Shown here piece by piece: positions 18,444 through 28,170 of a stretch of 64,000 nt of DNA. Under the pieces are notes generated by a model. The model searched no databases. It worked only from the letters and a program-made list of their open reading frames with translations, and was not told where the DNA came from. The DNA is from Verrucomicrobiaceae bacterium UBA1938 (GTDB taxonomy: Bacteria; Verrucomicrobiota; Verrucomicrobiia; Verrucomicrobiales; Verrucomicrobiaceae). The stretch is taken from assembly GCA_002336895.1 (NCBI GenBank), contig DDFC01000035.1:379208-443207 (forward strand), in the 5' to 3' direction. Within the stretch, counting starts at the first letter, position 1. Each line of letters begins with the position of its first letter. Position numbers and translations under genes: made by a program.

Positions 18444-19714
18444 CAAGAGAAGCGGCCCGTACTGTTGCCAAAGGAGTCTGTCTCCACGCCCATCTTCTGC
18501 GCGATGTCCACGAAGAGATTGCAAAGAGGCACCTTGTTGATGCCCTCGCGCGGGACTTCACGGAACTCACCGTGCTTGTAGCCGCCACCGGCCAGGAGGA
18601 TGGGCAGGTCGGAGTTCTTGTGCGAATTGCCATCGCCCATGCCGCTGCCGAAGAGAACAGTGGTGGAGTCAAGCAGGGTGCGCTCTCCGTCGTTCATTTT
18701 GGAAAGACGGGCGACGAATTTGCCATAGTGCTCGATCTGGTACTTCTCCAGCGTGATAAGGCTGGCGATGGCTTCCGGATCATTGCCGTGGTGGGAAAGG
18801 CCGTGCCAGTCCTTCTTGATGCCGAGATGCTGCGGCATGAAATCACCGCCGATCTCCAGCGTAGCGATGCGCGTGCTGTCTGTCTGCAGGGCCAGCGCGA
18901 TCAGTTCATACAGGATTGGCAGGTCTTCTACCGCATTATGATTGGCAGGCTTGTCAAAGGGAGCCTTGGGCTTCGGCTGGCTGACCCAGCGCTGGCGCAG
19001 TTCCAGGCGCTTTTCCACGTCACGCACGGAGGTCAGATATTCATCCAGCTTGTCCTTGTCCTCCTTGTTTACCCGCTTGGAGAGGCGGTTGGCCTCATCC
19101 AGCACAGAGTCGAGAATGGAAGCCTGCACCTGGTTTTCCTGCACGCGGCGTGCCTGGCGCTCCTTGGAGTCACTGACAAAAAGCTTTTCAAACAACTGGG
19201 ACGGGTTTGTGACCGGAGGCACACGCACGCCCGACTTCGTCCAGGCGATCTGGCAGCCGCCATGAATGCCGCCTTCTGAGCCAACTGTAAGGGATGGAAA
19301 GCGCGTCTCAAAGCCGATCTCGTCCGCGAGATACTGGTCGATCGTCACATTGCCGTCCGGGCGGTTTTGCGCCTCGGAGTTCAGCACGCCAGAAAGGAAG
19401 GAATGTACGGCGAAGTGCCCGCCCTTCACCCCATGATCGAGGCCGCGAAAAACGGTCATCTGCTCGCGGATGTCCCACAGCGGCTCCAGCAGCGTGGTCT
19501 TTTCATAATCGCGCCCCTTGGTGGTCGGGAAAAGCTGCTTGGTCTGGTAACCCAGCAGATTGCCGATGGCCACAAAACGACGCGCTCCGGCACCTGCACC
19601 CTTGGCGGTCTTCAAGGCGGAATTGCCACCCACATTCGCAGCCATGAGGGAGGGGAGTCCTGGCAGGGCCAGCGAAGTGCCCAGGGATTGAAGGATAAAA
19701 CGGCGTCTGTTCAT
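18443..19714 (-). CDS. DUF1552 secreted protein (pair C)
   Basis: The protein has 423 residues. MNRRRFILQSLGTSLALPGL is a twin-arginine signal. Typical landmarks are FVAIGNLLGYQTKQLFP, the helix LDEYLTSVRDVEKRLELRQR and GSGMGDGNSHKNSDLPILLA. It stands first in its pair and shares one base with the cytochrome gene after it. A short GC-rich stem (19720-19750, GGGGG/CCCCC) lies just upstream of its start, and no good ribosome-binding site is visible. Confidence 0.87.
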   Translation of the reverse strand: MNRRRFILQSLGTSLALPGLPSLMAANVGGNSALKTAKGAGAGARRFVAIGNLLGYQTKQLFPTTKGRDYEKTTLLEPLWDIREQMTVFRGLDHGVKGGHFAVHSFLSGVLNSEAQNRPDGNVTIDQYLADEIGFETRFPSLTVGSEGGIHGGCQIAWTKSGVRVPPVTNPSQLFEKLFVSDSKERQARRVQENQVQASILDSVLDEANRLSKRVNKEDKDKLDEYLTSVRDVEKRLELRQRWVSQPKPKAPFDKPANHNAVEDLPILYELIALALQTDSTRIATLEIGGDFMPQHLGIKKDWHGLSHHGNDPEAIASLITLEKYQIEHYGKFVARLSKMNDGERTLLDSTTVLFGSGMGDGNSHKNSDLPILLAGGGYKHGEFREVPREGINKVPLCNLFVDIAQKMGVETDSFGNSTGRFS

Positions 19715-19779
19715 GATTCGGGGGGTCTGACTACTACGTAGCCAGCCCCCTCAGTATTGCAGCAGGAAACACGCCCTTT

Positions 19780-21102
19780 TTACTCAGATTTCAGGCCGAC
19801 AGTGTTGACGGAAATCACACGATACTGGTGCTTTTTGCCTGCTTCGGCCTTGGTGTCGGCAAAACGCATCTCCACCAGCGGATTGGTAGGGGTGTCGCTG
19901 TACTGCAGACCCTGGAAAATCGGCCGGCCAAAGGGATTCTTCGGCTGCTCCGGCACGGTGCCGACCTGCTCGCCGTCGCGCATGATGATGAAATGCCCCA
20001 GACCGCTTTCGAGATCGGCCTCAGCCTTCCAGGTCAGCACGTTATCCTTCACCTGCAGCCCCGTGGGCGCAGGCGGCGGCGTCGCATCTGCAATCGCGGT
20101 GTCTTTGACATAAGCCATCCAGGCTTTGGCGATGGCCTCGTTTGGCAGCCAGTGCGCCTGCGCTTTGTCTCCTGCAAACTTCTCGGCCGGGGTGGCCTCC
20201 GTCCCGAGCAGTGGCGCGAGCCAGGCATTCTTGGTAGGCATGGGCTTCAGCGGATCGCCGCTCTTTTCGGGAAGGCGTTCGCTAAGACAGGCGTCCAGCC
20301 AGAGGATGGTGAAGTAGCGCTGATTGCCGCATTCGTGGCTGGTAAAAGGATCCACGGAAATGCCGATGAGCCCCCCCTTGGCGCGCACGGCGGTGAAGAA
20401 TTTTTCATTGGCGGCCCATGCTCCTGCAAACCGGCCTTCCTTGACCGTCACCCCTTCCTTGGTGCCGAGATTGCACATGATGGGCACGCCGGAGATGGCA
20501 TCTGGCAGGGTGTAGGCCTTGATCGTGGGCCGGGTGGGATTCTCCTCCAGCAGCGGCACGCCAGAGCGCGGGCAGGCGGCTGCCACGCGATCGGGGTGCA
20601 GGATGGTCATGCCGCCGGTCCAGTGACCGCCGCCACTGTGTCCCCACAGGGCCCAGGGCACCTTGGAAAGTTCAGGATGACCGGACTTCGCGCCGAGATC
20701 GACAAGGGCTTTTTGAAAGGCCTTGTCCGAGCCATTGCGGGGGTCGCACCACATCTGGCATTCCGCTTTTTCCGGCTGTTCATAAGAGGGGGCCAGCAGG
20801 GCGCAGCCGTGCTTCTTTGCCAGTGCCTGCCAGTGTAGGTCAAAGGCCCCGGTGAGGCCAGATTTGCAGGAGCCTTCGCCGCAGCCATGCTGATGCACGA
20901 TGACTCCGCGCAGTTTCTTCACCCCTGGAGGCACCCACGCCGTGTAGTTCACGGGAAAAATCAGTTCCCCAGGCGTGGTCGAGGCCTCATACCGCACGCG
21001 GTAGTAGGGCGGATCAGCCGCAGGAAAGACATCATATGGCGGCTGCTGTGCCAGCAGCGGGGCAGTGAGCGCCAGGAGGGAGAGAAGGGCAAGTGAACGC
21101 AT
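19780..21102 (-). CDS. Exported alpha/beta hydrolase with C-terminal FN3-like domain
   Basis: The protein has 440 residues from the Met at 21102, where the signal peptide MRSLALLSLLALTAPLLA begins; two earlier in-frame Met codons would add a non-signal leader. The hydrolase core has GVIVHQHGCGEGSC (oxyanion loop region), LLAPSYEQPEKAECQMWC and the nucleophile elbow GHSGGG with S156. Residues from about 345 (PPPAPTGLQVKDNVLTW to the end) look like a fibronectin-III-type beta sandwich. It is probably a secreted esterase. It lies upstream of pair C on the same strand (65-bp gap) and may share its transcript. Confidence 0.7.
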   Translation of the reverse strand: MRSLALLSLLALTAPLLAQQPPYDVFPAADPPYYRVRYEASTTPGELIFPVNYTAWVPPGVKKLRGVIVHQHGCGEGSCKSGLTGAFDLHWQALAKKHGCALLAPSYEQPEKAECQMWCDPRNGSDKAFQKALVDLGAKSGHPELSKVPWALWGHSGGGHWTGGMTILHPDRVAAACPRSGVPLLEENPTRPTIKAYTLPDAISGVPIMCNLGTKEGVTVKEGRFAGAWAANEKFFTAVRAKGGLIGISVDPFTSHECGNQRYFTILWLDACLSERLPEKSGDPLKPMPTKNAWLAPLLGTEATPAEKFAGDKAQAHWLPNEAIAKAWMAYVKDTAIADATPPPAPTGLQVKDNVLTWKAEADLESGLGHFIIMRDGEQVGTVPEQPKNPFGRPIFQGLQYSDTPTNPLVEMRFADTKAEAGKKHQYRVISVNTVGLKSE

Positions 21103-21209
21103 GGGAGCAAACCTACACGGAATGAAGCGAGAAAGTTGCATGCATGAAGAGAAACTGGCACGCCGCACTCGTTTTCCCTCACCCGACCTTTCACCTTGCC
21201 ATTACCCTC

Positions 21210-21998
21210 ATGAGATTCCCCGCGCTCCTTTCCCTCCTCATCTTCGCCGCCACAGCTTCCGCTGAAGACGGCTTCACCGCACTCTTCAATGGCAAAGACC
21301 TCACAGGATGGGATGGCGACCCCAAACTCTGGAAAGTGGAAAACGGCGAAGTCATCGGCACCTGCACTGGGCCGGATGCCATGGCAAACAACTCCTTCCT
21401 CATCTGGCGCGGCGGCGAGCTCAAAGACTTCGAACTTCACGCCACGGTCCGTGTGGAAGGCGACAACAACTCCGGTATTCAATACCGCAGCCGTGAGCTG
21501 CCAGAGGTAGCCCCTTGGGTGATCACCGGCTACCAGATCGACATCCACCCTGCCACTGAGCACACCGGCATGACCTATGAGGAAAAAGGGCGCGGTATCT
21601 TCGGCCTCAACGGCACCAATGTCCTGCTCGATCCCGCTGGTGCCCTCTGGAAGCTCTCCACCCATGAACCGGTGAAGGTGGACGTCTCGCAGTGGAACGA
21701 ATACACCGTCATCGCGCGCGGGAACCATCTGGTACACAAGATCAACGGCCAGACCACCTCGGAGCTGACTGACTACGATGACAAAAAGCGCGCCTTGTCG
21801 GGCTTGCTAGCCATCCAGCTCCACCGTGGCAACCCCAACAGCGTGCACATCAAAGACCTGCGCCTCAAAGTCCTCCCTGTCACGGAACCTCGGGCCTTTG
21901 ATGCCGCCAAGCTGCCTGCCGGAGCGGCGAAGATCGAAAAGCCACGCACCAAAAGCCCGCAGGGGACAGGCCCCGTGCTGCCGCCGACGAAAAAGTAA
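21210..21998 (+). CDS. DUF1080 (3-keto-disaccharide hydrolase type) secreted protein
   Basis: The protein has 262 residues from ATG 21210, which begins a signal peptide (MRFPALLSLLIFAATASA); an upstream ATG at 21144 gives no sensible leader. The DUF1080 signature is clear: GFTALFNGKDLTGWDGD, KDFELHATVRVEGDNNSGIQ, HRGNPNSVHIKDLRL. The fold is concanavalin-like, and related proteins act on oxidised (3-keto) sugars or other glycans. The tail is Lys/Pro-rich. The sulfatase gene begins 13 bp downstream. Confidence 0.85.
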   Translation: MRFPALLSLLIFAATASAEDGFTALFNGKDLTGWDGDPKLWKVENGEVIGTCTGPDAMANNSFLIWRGGELKDFELHATVRVEGDNNSGIQYRSRELPEVAPWVITGYQIDIHPATEHTGMTYEEKGRGIFGLNGTNVLLDPAGALWKLSTHEPVKVDVSQWNEYTVIARGNHLVHKINGQTTSELTDYDDKKRALSGLLAIQLHRGNPNSVHIKDLRLKVLPVTEPRAFDAAKLPAGAAKIEKPRTKSPQGTGPVLPPTKK

Positions 21999-22011
21999 GC
22001 CGAATACGCTG

Positions 22012-23496
22012 ATGAAACGCCTGCTCGCCCTCCTTGCCTTACTCAGCGCGTCTTTCGCAGCTGAGCCACCACCCAACATCATACTCATGATGGGCGATGA
22101 CCACGGCTGGGAGGAGACCGGCTACAACGGCCATCCGCACGTGAAGACGCCGGTGCTGGATGAGATGGCGAAGACGTGCTTCCGCTTTGAGAATTTCTAC
22201 GCCGCGCATCCCAGCTGCTCGCCCACACGTGCCAGCTTCATGACGGGCCGCCACCCGAACCGCATGGGTACTTTCAATCCCGGCTTTTCCATCCGCCCGG
22301 AGGAGATCACCATCGCAAAGGTTCTTGCCAAAGCCGGTTATCACTGCGGCCATTTCGGCAAGTGGCACCTCGGACCGGTGAAGGCGAAGTCGCCGACGAG
22401 CCCGGGGGCGATGGGGTTTCATGAGTGGGTGTCGCACGACAACTTCTTCGAGATAAACCCGTCCCTCTCACGCAACGGCGGCGCTCCTGAAGTCATCCAG
22501 GGCGAAAGCTCCGCCGTTGTCATCGACGAAGCCATCAAGTTCATCGATCGTGTCCGCAAAGAAAAGCAGCCCTTCTTCACCGTGGTGTGGTTTGGCTCAC
22601 CTCATGAGCCCTACAGTGGCCTGCCCGGAGATCTGGCGCTGTACGATGATCTGCCAGCCAAATACAAAGACAAGAAGGTCAGGCTTACCTCCAACGAAAC
22701 CGGCGGCCCCACGACACGCCCGCAGGGCGAGGTATTACGTGAACGCTATGCCGAGATCACCGCGATGGACCGCGCCATCGGCACGCTGAGAAAGCATCTC
22801 GCCGCCAGCGGCCTGCGCGAGAACACACTGCTCTTCTACTGCGGTGACAACGGCACCTCACCCGATGCATCGCTCGTGCTGCCGCATCGCGGTGTGAAGG
22901 GGCAGGTCTATGAGGGTGGGGTGCTGGTGCCCGGCCTCATCGAGTGGCCTGCGCGCATACCGCAGCCGCGCAGCACCAAGGTGCGTGCCACCACCAGCGA
23001 TCTCCTTCCCACCCTGTGTGCCCTGACAGGACAGCCGCTTCCGGACAGGCCCGTCGACGGCATGGATCTGCTGCCGGTCATAGATGCAAAGACCACTGAA
23101 CGCACCAAGCCCCTGTGGGTGTGGCAGTTTGACACTGCACATCTCAAAAAGGCGGAACCCTACATTGATCACACGCTGCAAGAGGGCACCACCCCGCTGG
23201 CCAAAAAATCCGGCGGCAAGGCCACCCGCGACTTCAGCAACTTCCGCCACCCGGACATCACCGATGCCGACTATCTCGGCCCGCGCGCCATCATCGATGG
23301 CCATTACAAACTCGTCGTACATGAACAGAAAAAAGGCGGGGCAAAGCAGGAGCTCTTCGATCTCGCCGCAGATCCCGCAGAAAAGACCAACCTTCTGGAG
23401 CGGCAGCCCGACGTCGCCCGCAAGCTGCAGGGCGAACTGCACGACTGGCAGCGTTCTGTGCTGCACAGCCTCACCGGTGCGGACTATCAGAAATAG
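22012..23496 (+). CDS. Secreted sulfatase (formylglycine type)
   Basis: The protein has 494 residues from ATG 22012; longer frames run through the end of the DUF1080 gene. A signal peptide (MKRLLALLALLSASFA) precedes the catalytic domain. The metal-site Asp pair is in MMGDDHG (29-30). The formylglycine motif is CSPTRASFMTGR with C69 as the residue modified by formylglycine-generating enzyme. Further active-site elements are FGKWHLG, PHEPYSG and GDNGTSPDA. It removes sulfate esters, likely from polysaccharides. With DUF1080 it forms a two-gene transcription unit suited to sulfated glycan breakdown. Confidence 0.92.
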   Translation: MKRLLALLALLSASFAAEPPPNIILMMGDDHGWEETGYNGHPHVKTPVLDEMAKTCFRFENFYAAHPSCSPTRASFMTGRHPNRMGTFNPGFSIRPEEITIAKVLAKAGYHCGHFGKWHLGPVKAKSPTSPGAMGFHEWVSHDNFFEINPSLSRNGGAPEVIQGESSAVVIDEAIKFIDRVRKEKQPFFTVVWFGSPHEPYSGLPGDLALYDDLPAKYKDKKVRLTSNETGGPTTRPQGEVLRERYAEITAMDRAIGTLRKHLAASGLRENTLLFYCGDNGTSPDASLVLPHRGVKGQVYEGGVLVPGLIEWPARIPQPRSTKVRATTSDLLPTLCALTGQPLPDRPVDGMDLLPVIDAKTTERTKPLWVWQFDTAHLKKAEPYIDHTLQEGTTPLAKKSGGKATRDFSNFRHPDITDADYLGPRAIIDGHYKLVVHEQKKGGAKQELFDLAADPAEKTNLLERQPDVARKLQGELHDWQRSVLHSLTGADYQK

Positions 23497-23524
23497 ACGC
23501 CTGCACCATCTTCCAAAGATTTAT

Positions 23525-23555
23525 TGTCCGGTTTTATCATTCACTGCGGGATACA
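23525..23555 (+). promoter_or_regulatory. Promoter-like element TGTCCGGT-N17-GATACA (copy 2)
   Basis: TGTCCGGT at 23525-23532 and GATACA at 23550-23555 are again 17 bp apart, 21 bp before the ATG at 23577. Boxes and spacing are identical to copy 1, while the spacer sequence differs, which argues for a functional site rather than a recent duplication. Confidence 0.55.
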
Positions 23556-23576
23556 ACACCCGCCGCTCCAACCATT

Positions 23577-26500
23577 ATGATCCGCCCAGCCGTCATTCTT
23601 CTCGCTCTTTTTTCGCTCGTGACTTTCACGAGCGCCGCACCTCTCGTCTATGAAGGCACCGAAGGTCCTGGCAAGGGAAAGCACATCGTCTTCCTGGCCG
23701 GAGACCATGAGTACCGCTCTGAGGAATCACTGCCTGCCATCGCTCGCCTCCTGGCCAAACACCAGGGTTTCAAATGCACGGTGCTCTTCGACATCGACAA
23801 AGACGGAGACATCGTAGCGGGCGAGGTTCCCAACATGCCGGGCATGGAGGCTCTGGACACAGCCGATCTCGCCGTGGTCTTCCTGCGCTTTCAGCAGTTC
23901 CCTGCGGAGCAGATGAAGCACTTCGACGCATATCTCGCACGCGGCGGTCCGGTGGTCGGGCTGCGCACGGCCACGCATGGTTTCAAAACGACGAAGGATG
24001 ATCCCTACGCGAAGTATTCGTTCGACAGCAAGGTGCCGGGCTATGAGCTGGGCTTCGGCCATCAGGTGCTCGGCCAGACCTGGGTGGGCCACTACGGCAC
24101 CAACCACAAGCAGAGCACTCGCATCGCCATCGTTCCTGACAAGGCTGCCCATCCCATCCTTCGCGGCGTGAAGGACATCTGGGTGCAGGCGGGCGGCTAT
24201 GTGGGCAAGCCCACAGATGGCGAAATCCTGACCATGGCCCAGCCGCTGAATGGCATGACGAAAGACTCCCCTCCTGACTCCACCAAGCCGCCGATGCCCA
24301 GCGAGTGGACGCGGACCTACAAGTCCGCCTCCGGTAAAACCGGCCGCGTCTTCACCACGCTCTACGGCACCTCAGAAGACATCACCAATGAAGGCTACCG
24401 CCGCATGGTGGTGAATGGCATCTTCTGGGCGCTCGGCCTTGAGGACTCCATCAAGCCTGACCTGGATGTCTCCTTCGTCGGTCCTTTTGAGCCCAACACC
24501 TTCGCCGGAGGCGGCTACGCCCGTGGCGTGAAGCCTGAAATGTATGCAGGCTACGCCTCGGTCATTCCCGCAAACCACAACACCAAAGGCCCCGCCAAAA
24601 AGCAGGAAGCCAAGCCCACCGCAGCAGCAACAACCGGCGCAGCCGCCAAGGTGACCACTGCCACTGGCAAACCCGCGCGTTATGTGCGCATCGAAATTCC
24701 CGGAGACAAACACTGCCTGCAAATCGCAGAGATCGAAGTGATGAGCGGCGGCAAGAACGTCGTCAAGGGTGGCAAGGCCTCGCAATCCACCACAACCAAC
24801 GGCGGTGTCCCGGAACGTGCTTTTGATGGCAACAAGAGCCCGGACTGGGGCAAAGGCGGCCAGACGCATACGAAAGAGAACCAGCCGAATCCTTGGTGGG
24901 AAGTCGATCTGGGCTCCAGTCAGGCCATCGACACAATCAACCTTTGGAGTCGGCAGGGCTTTTCGGACCGCCTTGGTGACTTCACGCTCTCGCTGCTCGA
25001 TGAATCACGCAAACCGGTGTTTGAAATCAAAAACGTCGCCGGACCAGAATCGATGACCATCGATGTGAAAGGCGGCGGCAAGCTGACCTACCTGACTTTT
25101 GACGGCAAGCCCGGCAAACCTGCGGTGAAGTCCGGCGGCGGAGCTCCGGCTGTCAAAGAACCAGAGCTGGCCGAAGTGCCTGCAGACTACAAAGACCCGT
25201 CTCCCTTCGCCTTTGGCAAAGGAGAGGTCGTGGCCATCCTCGGCAACGCCCTGCCGGACCGCATGCAGCATGACGGCTGGATGGAGACGCTGCTGCAAAG
25301 CCAGCTCCCGGACATGCAGGTGCGCTTCCGCAACATGAGCACCAGCGGCGACCGGCCCAACAACTACCCGCGCAGCAGCGGTGCCACACACATGACCGAC
25401 TACCTGCGCCACGTGAAGGCGGATGTGGTCTTCGGCTTCTTTGGCTACAATGAATCCTACGACAACAAGCCCGAGGAGTTTCGGAAGCAGCTTGTCGAGT
25501 TCGTGAAAAAGACGCGTGGCAGCAAGGCCAACGGTAAGACCTTCCCGCGCATCGTCCTCTTCAGCCCCATCGCCCATGAGGACACACACAATGTGAACGT
25601 GCCGGACGGCAAGGCGCACAATGCCCAGCTCGAAGCCTACACCAAGGCCACCGAGGCTGCGGCCAAGGAAGCCGGCGTCGCATTTGTGGATCTGTATCAT
25701 CCCTCTCTGGAACTGTTCAAAGCTGCCAAGGAGCCGCTGACCATCAATGGCGTGCATCTTTCCGTCGAAGGCGACCGCCAGCTTGCAGAAGTGATTGCCA
25801 AGGCTCTGCTCGGCAAGCCGGTGAGCGCCTCCGCCTCCATGGAACCGCTGCGCGAAGCCGTGATGGACAAAGACCTGCACTGGTACAACCGCTACCATGC
25901 CTCTGATGGCAACGACGTCTGGGGCAGCCGCTCCACGCTGAGCTTTGTGAACGGGCAGAACAACGCCGTGGTGCTGCAGCATGAGCTTTCCATGCTGGAC
26001 GTGATGACCGCCAACCGCGACGAACGCGTGTGGGCCCGCATCAACGGCGGCGACAAGAAGATCGACGACAGCAATGTGCCAAAGCCAGTTCCCGTGATCT
26101 CCAACGTGGGCGGTGGCAGCAAGAGCAGCAGTGCGCAGAAGGAAGGCACGCTGAAATACATCAGCGGTGAGGAGGAGCTCAAGGACATCGCCATCAAGAA
26201 GGGCTTTGAAATCCACCTCTTCGCCGATGAGTCACGCTTCCCCCAGATCGCTAATCCGGTGCAGATGCAGTTCGACACCAAGGGACGTCTATGGGTGGCC
26301 GCCTGGCCCACCTATCCAAAATGGGAGCCGCTGAAGAAAATGAACGATGCACTCGTCATCCTCCATGATGATAACAATGACGGCAAAGCCGACCGCGCCA
26401 CGGAGTTTGCCCGCGTGCAGAACCCTCTGGGCTTTGAGTTCTGGAACGGCGGTGTGCTCGTCACACGTCAGTCGGAGATCCTCTTCCTGAAGGACACCGA

Positions 26501-28046
26501 CGGCGACGACAAGGCGGACGTGCAGACCATCATGCTCATGGGGCTGGACAGCTCCGACACCCACCACGGCGCCAACAATCTCATCTATGGCCCGGATGGC
26601 GGCATCTACTGGCAGAGCGGCGTCTTCATGCAGCACAATTACGAGCATCCTTGGGGGCCGTCGCTGAACGCCACCGCTTCAGCCATGTATCGTTTTGATC
26701 CGCGCCGCTTCACCATCGCCCTGCACGCGATGAATTCGCCAAATCCCCATGGCACCTCCTTTGACTACTGGGGCTACCAGTATGCCACGGATGGCACCGG
26801 AGGTCGTGCCTACCAGGTGCGCCCTGAAGGCAACGGCTTCAAAATGTATGAGCTGCTCAAAAAAGAAGTGCGCCCCGTGACTGCCAGCGAGGTCGTCAGC
26901 AGCACTCACTTCCCGGACGAAATGCAGGGAGACTTCCTCATCTGCAACGTCATCGGCTTCCTCGGCGTGAAACATTACCACCTCGAACGCGACGCCGAGA
27001 AAGGCACCGTCTGGGGCGAGCCTGCAGGCGATGAACTCACCGTGAAAGTCACCCAGGCCGATGGCAGTGTGACCGAGGAGAAATCACGTGGCTTCCTCAT
27101 GAGCGGCGACAAAAACTTCCGCCCCAGCGACGCCGTGTTTGCTCCGGATGGCTCGCTCTATCTGAGCGACTGGCACAATGTCATCATCGGCCACATGCAG
27201 CACAACGTGCGTGACCCGAACCGCGACCACACGCATGGCCGCATCTACCGCATCACTGCCACGGGCCGCCCGCTGCAGAAGATTGTGCCCATCGACGGCC
27301 AGCCGATCCCCGCGCTGCTGGAAAATCTCAAGCATTCCACGGACAGCATCCGCCATCGCACCCACATCGAGCTGAGCGAGCGCGATACGAAAGAAGTCAT
27401 TGCTGCCACCCAGGCCTGGATGAAACAGTTTGATCCAGCCAAGAAGGAAGATGCGCATCACCTGCTGGAGGCGCTGTGGATTCATCAGCAGCACAACGTA
27501 CGGAATGTGGAGCTGCTGGGCCAGCTCCAGAAATCCCCCGAACTTCACGCCCGCAATGCAGCCAATGTGGTGCAGCACCTGTGGTTCAACGTGGAGGCCT
27601 CCATGCACGGCGGTGTCATCGCCGGAGAGGTCGAGGAGAAAGCCAAGAAATCAGGCATCCTCAGCGATACCCCTGACCTCACCACCATCCGCATCGCCAC
27701 CGTTCCCGAGCGCATGATGTATGACGTGAAAGAGCTCACGGTGAAGTCCGGAAAGAAGGTGAAGCTCACCTTTGCCAACCCCGACTTCATGCCTCACAAC
27801 ATTCTTCTCGTGAATCCCGGCAAGGCCGATGAAGTCGCCGCACAGGCCATGGCTCTCGGAGCCAAAGGCTTCGAAACCGGATTCATCCCCGCCAACACCA
27901 ACATCCTCTGGCACAGCAAGCTGCTGGACAACGGCAAGGAGCAGGTGATCGAGTTCACCGCCCCTGCCAAGCCCGGCGATTATCCCTATATCTGCTCCTT
28001 CCCCGGCCACTACCTCATTATGCGCGGTGTGTTGCATGTAAAATAA
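23577..28046 (+). CDS. ThuA / discoidin / SGNH / PVC dehydrogenase / azurin-like multidomain protein
   Basis: The protein has 1489 residues with a signal peptide (about 1-21). Domains in order: ThuA (about 25-290, HIVFLAGDHEYRSEE), an F5/8-type C discoidin domain (about 365-490, WWEVDLGSSQAIDTINLWSR), an SGNH hydrolase (about 545-760, VVAILGNALPDRMQHDGW) and a PVC-type membrane-bound dehydrogenase propeller (about 870-1250, with Ca-loop-like DDNNDGKADR and DTDGDDKADV). A short helical link leads to an azurin-like cupredoxin (about 1370-1489). Its ligand set is H1407, C1473, H1478, M1482, the same spacing as azurin. I infer oxidation of a bound sugar with electrons passed to copper. Most relatives end in a cytochrome c domain instead. 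Confidence 0.8.
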   Translation: MIRPAVILLALFSLVTFTSAAPLVYEGTEGPGKGKHIVFLAGDHEYRSEESLPAIARLLAKHQGFKCTVLFDIDKDGDIVAGEVPNMPGMEALDTADLAVVFLRFQQFPAEQMKHFDAYLARGGPVVGLRTATHGFKTTKDDPYAKYSFDSKVPGYELGFGHQVLGQTWVGHYGTNHKQSTRIAIVPDKAAHPILRGVKDIWVQAGGYVGKPTDGEILTMAQPLNGMTKDSPPDSTKPPMPSEWTRTYKSASGKTGRVFTTLYGTSEDITNEGYRRMVVNGIFWALGLEDSIKPDLDVSFVGPFEPNTFAGGGYARGVKPEMYAGYASVIPANHNTKGPAKKQEAKPTAAATTGAAAKVTTATGKPARYVRIEIPGDKHCLQIAEIEVMSGGKNVVKGGKASQSTTTNGGVPERAFDGNKSPDWGKGGQTHTKENQPNPWWEVDLGSSQAIDTINLWSRQGFSDRLGDFTLSLLDESRKPVFEIKNVAGPESMTIDVKGGGKLTYLTFDGKPGKPAVKSGGGAPAVKEPELAEVPADYKDPSPFAFGKGEVVAILGNALPDRMQHDGWMETLLQSQLPDMQVRFRNMSTSGDRPNNYPRSSGATHMTDYLRHVKADVVFGFFGYNESYDNKPEEFRKQLVEFVKKTRGSKANGKTFPRIVLFSPIAHEDTHNVNVPDGKAHNAQLEAYTKATEAAAKEAGVAFVDLYHPSLELFKAAKEPLTINGVHLSVEGDRQLAEVIAKALLGKPVSASASMEPLREAVMDKDLHWYNRYHASDGNDVWGSRSTLSFVNGQNNAVVLQHELSMLDVMTANRDERVWARINGGDKKIDDSNVPKPVPVISNVGGGSKSSSAQKEGTLKYISGEEELKDIAIKKGFEIHLFADESRFPQIANPVQMQFDTKGRLWVAAWPTYPKWEPLKKMNDALVILHDDNNDGKADRATEFARVQNPLGFEFWNGGVLVTRQSEILFLKDTDGDDKADVQTIMLMGLDSSDTHHGANNLIYGPDGGIYWQSGVFMQHNYEHPWGPSLNATASAMYRFDPRRFTIALHAMNSPNPHGTSFDYWGYQYATDGTGGRAYQVRPEGNGFKMYELLKKEVRPVTASEVVSSTHFPDEMQGDFLICNVIGFLGVKHYHLERDAEKGTVWGEPAGDELTVKVTQADGSVTEEKSRGFLMSGDKNFRPSDAVFAPDGSLYLSDWHNVIIGHMQHNVRDPNRDHTHGRIYRITATGRPLQKIVPIDGQPIPALLENLKHSTDSIRHRTHIELSERDTKEVIAATQAWMKQFDPAKKEDAHHLLEALWIHQQHNVRNVELLGQLQKSPELHARNAANVVQHLWFNVEASMHGGVIAGEVEEKAKKSGILSDTPDLTTIRIATVPERMMYDVKELTVKSGKKVKLTFANPDFMPHNILLVNPGKADEVAAQAMALGAKGFETGFIPANTNILWHSKLLDNGKEQVIEFTAPAKPGDYPYICSFPGHYLIMRGVLHVK

Positions 28047-28077
28047 GGCATAAGATTGAATTCTCGTCTGAGATCTA

Positions 28078-28105
28078 GGCGGGCCAGAAATGGCCCGCCT
28101 TTTTT
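28078..28105 (+). terminator. Intrinsic terminator
   Basis: The 8-bp GC stem 28078-28085/28092-28099 with a six-base loop is followed by six T residues at 28100-28105, 31 bp after the stop of the preceding gene. The last T of the run is also the first base of promoter element copy 3. Confidence 0.9.
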
Positions 28106-28135
28106 GTCCGGTCACACCTCCTCATGGGAGATAAA
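28105..28135 (+). promoter_or_regulatory. Promoter-like element TGTCCGGT-N17-GATAAA (copy 3)
   Basis: TGTCCGGT at 28105-28112 and GATAAA at 28130-28135 have the same 17-bp spacing as copies 1 and 2. The ATG at 28171 is 35 bp downstream. The element abuts the terminator of the previous gene, so the next gene must have its own promoter here, which supports the call. Confidence 0.6.
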
Positions 28136-28170
28136 AGAACTGCCGTCCCACGTTCCTTTGCATCCGCCTT

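Noticed and set aside
15903..18581. Long open frames on the plus strand (481 and 376 codons)
   Set aside because: They are antisense to the pair C cytochrome gene, which has clear domain motifs; such shadows are common in GC-rich DNA.
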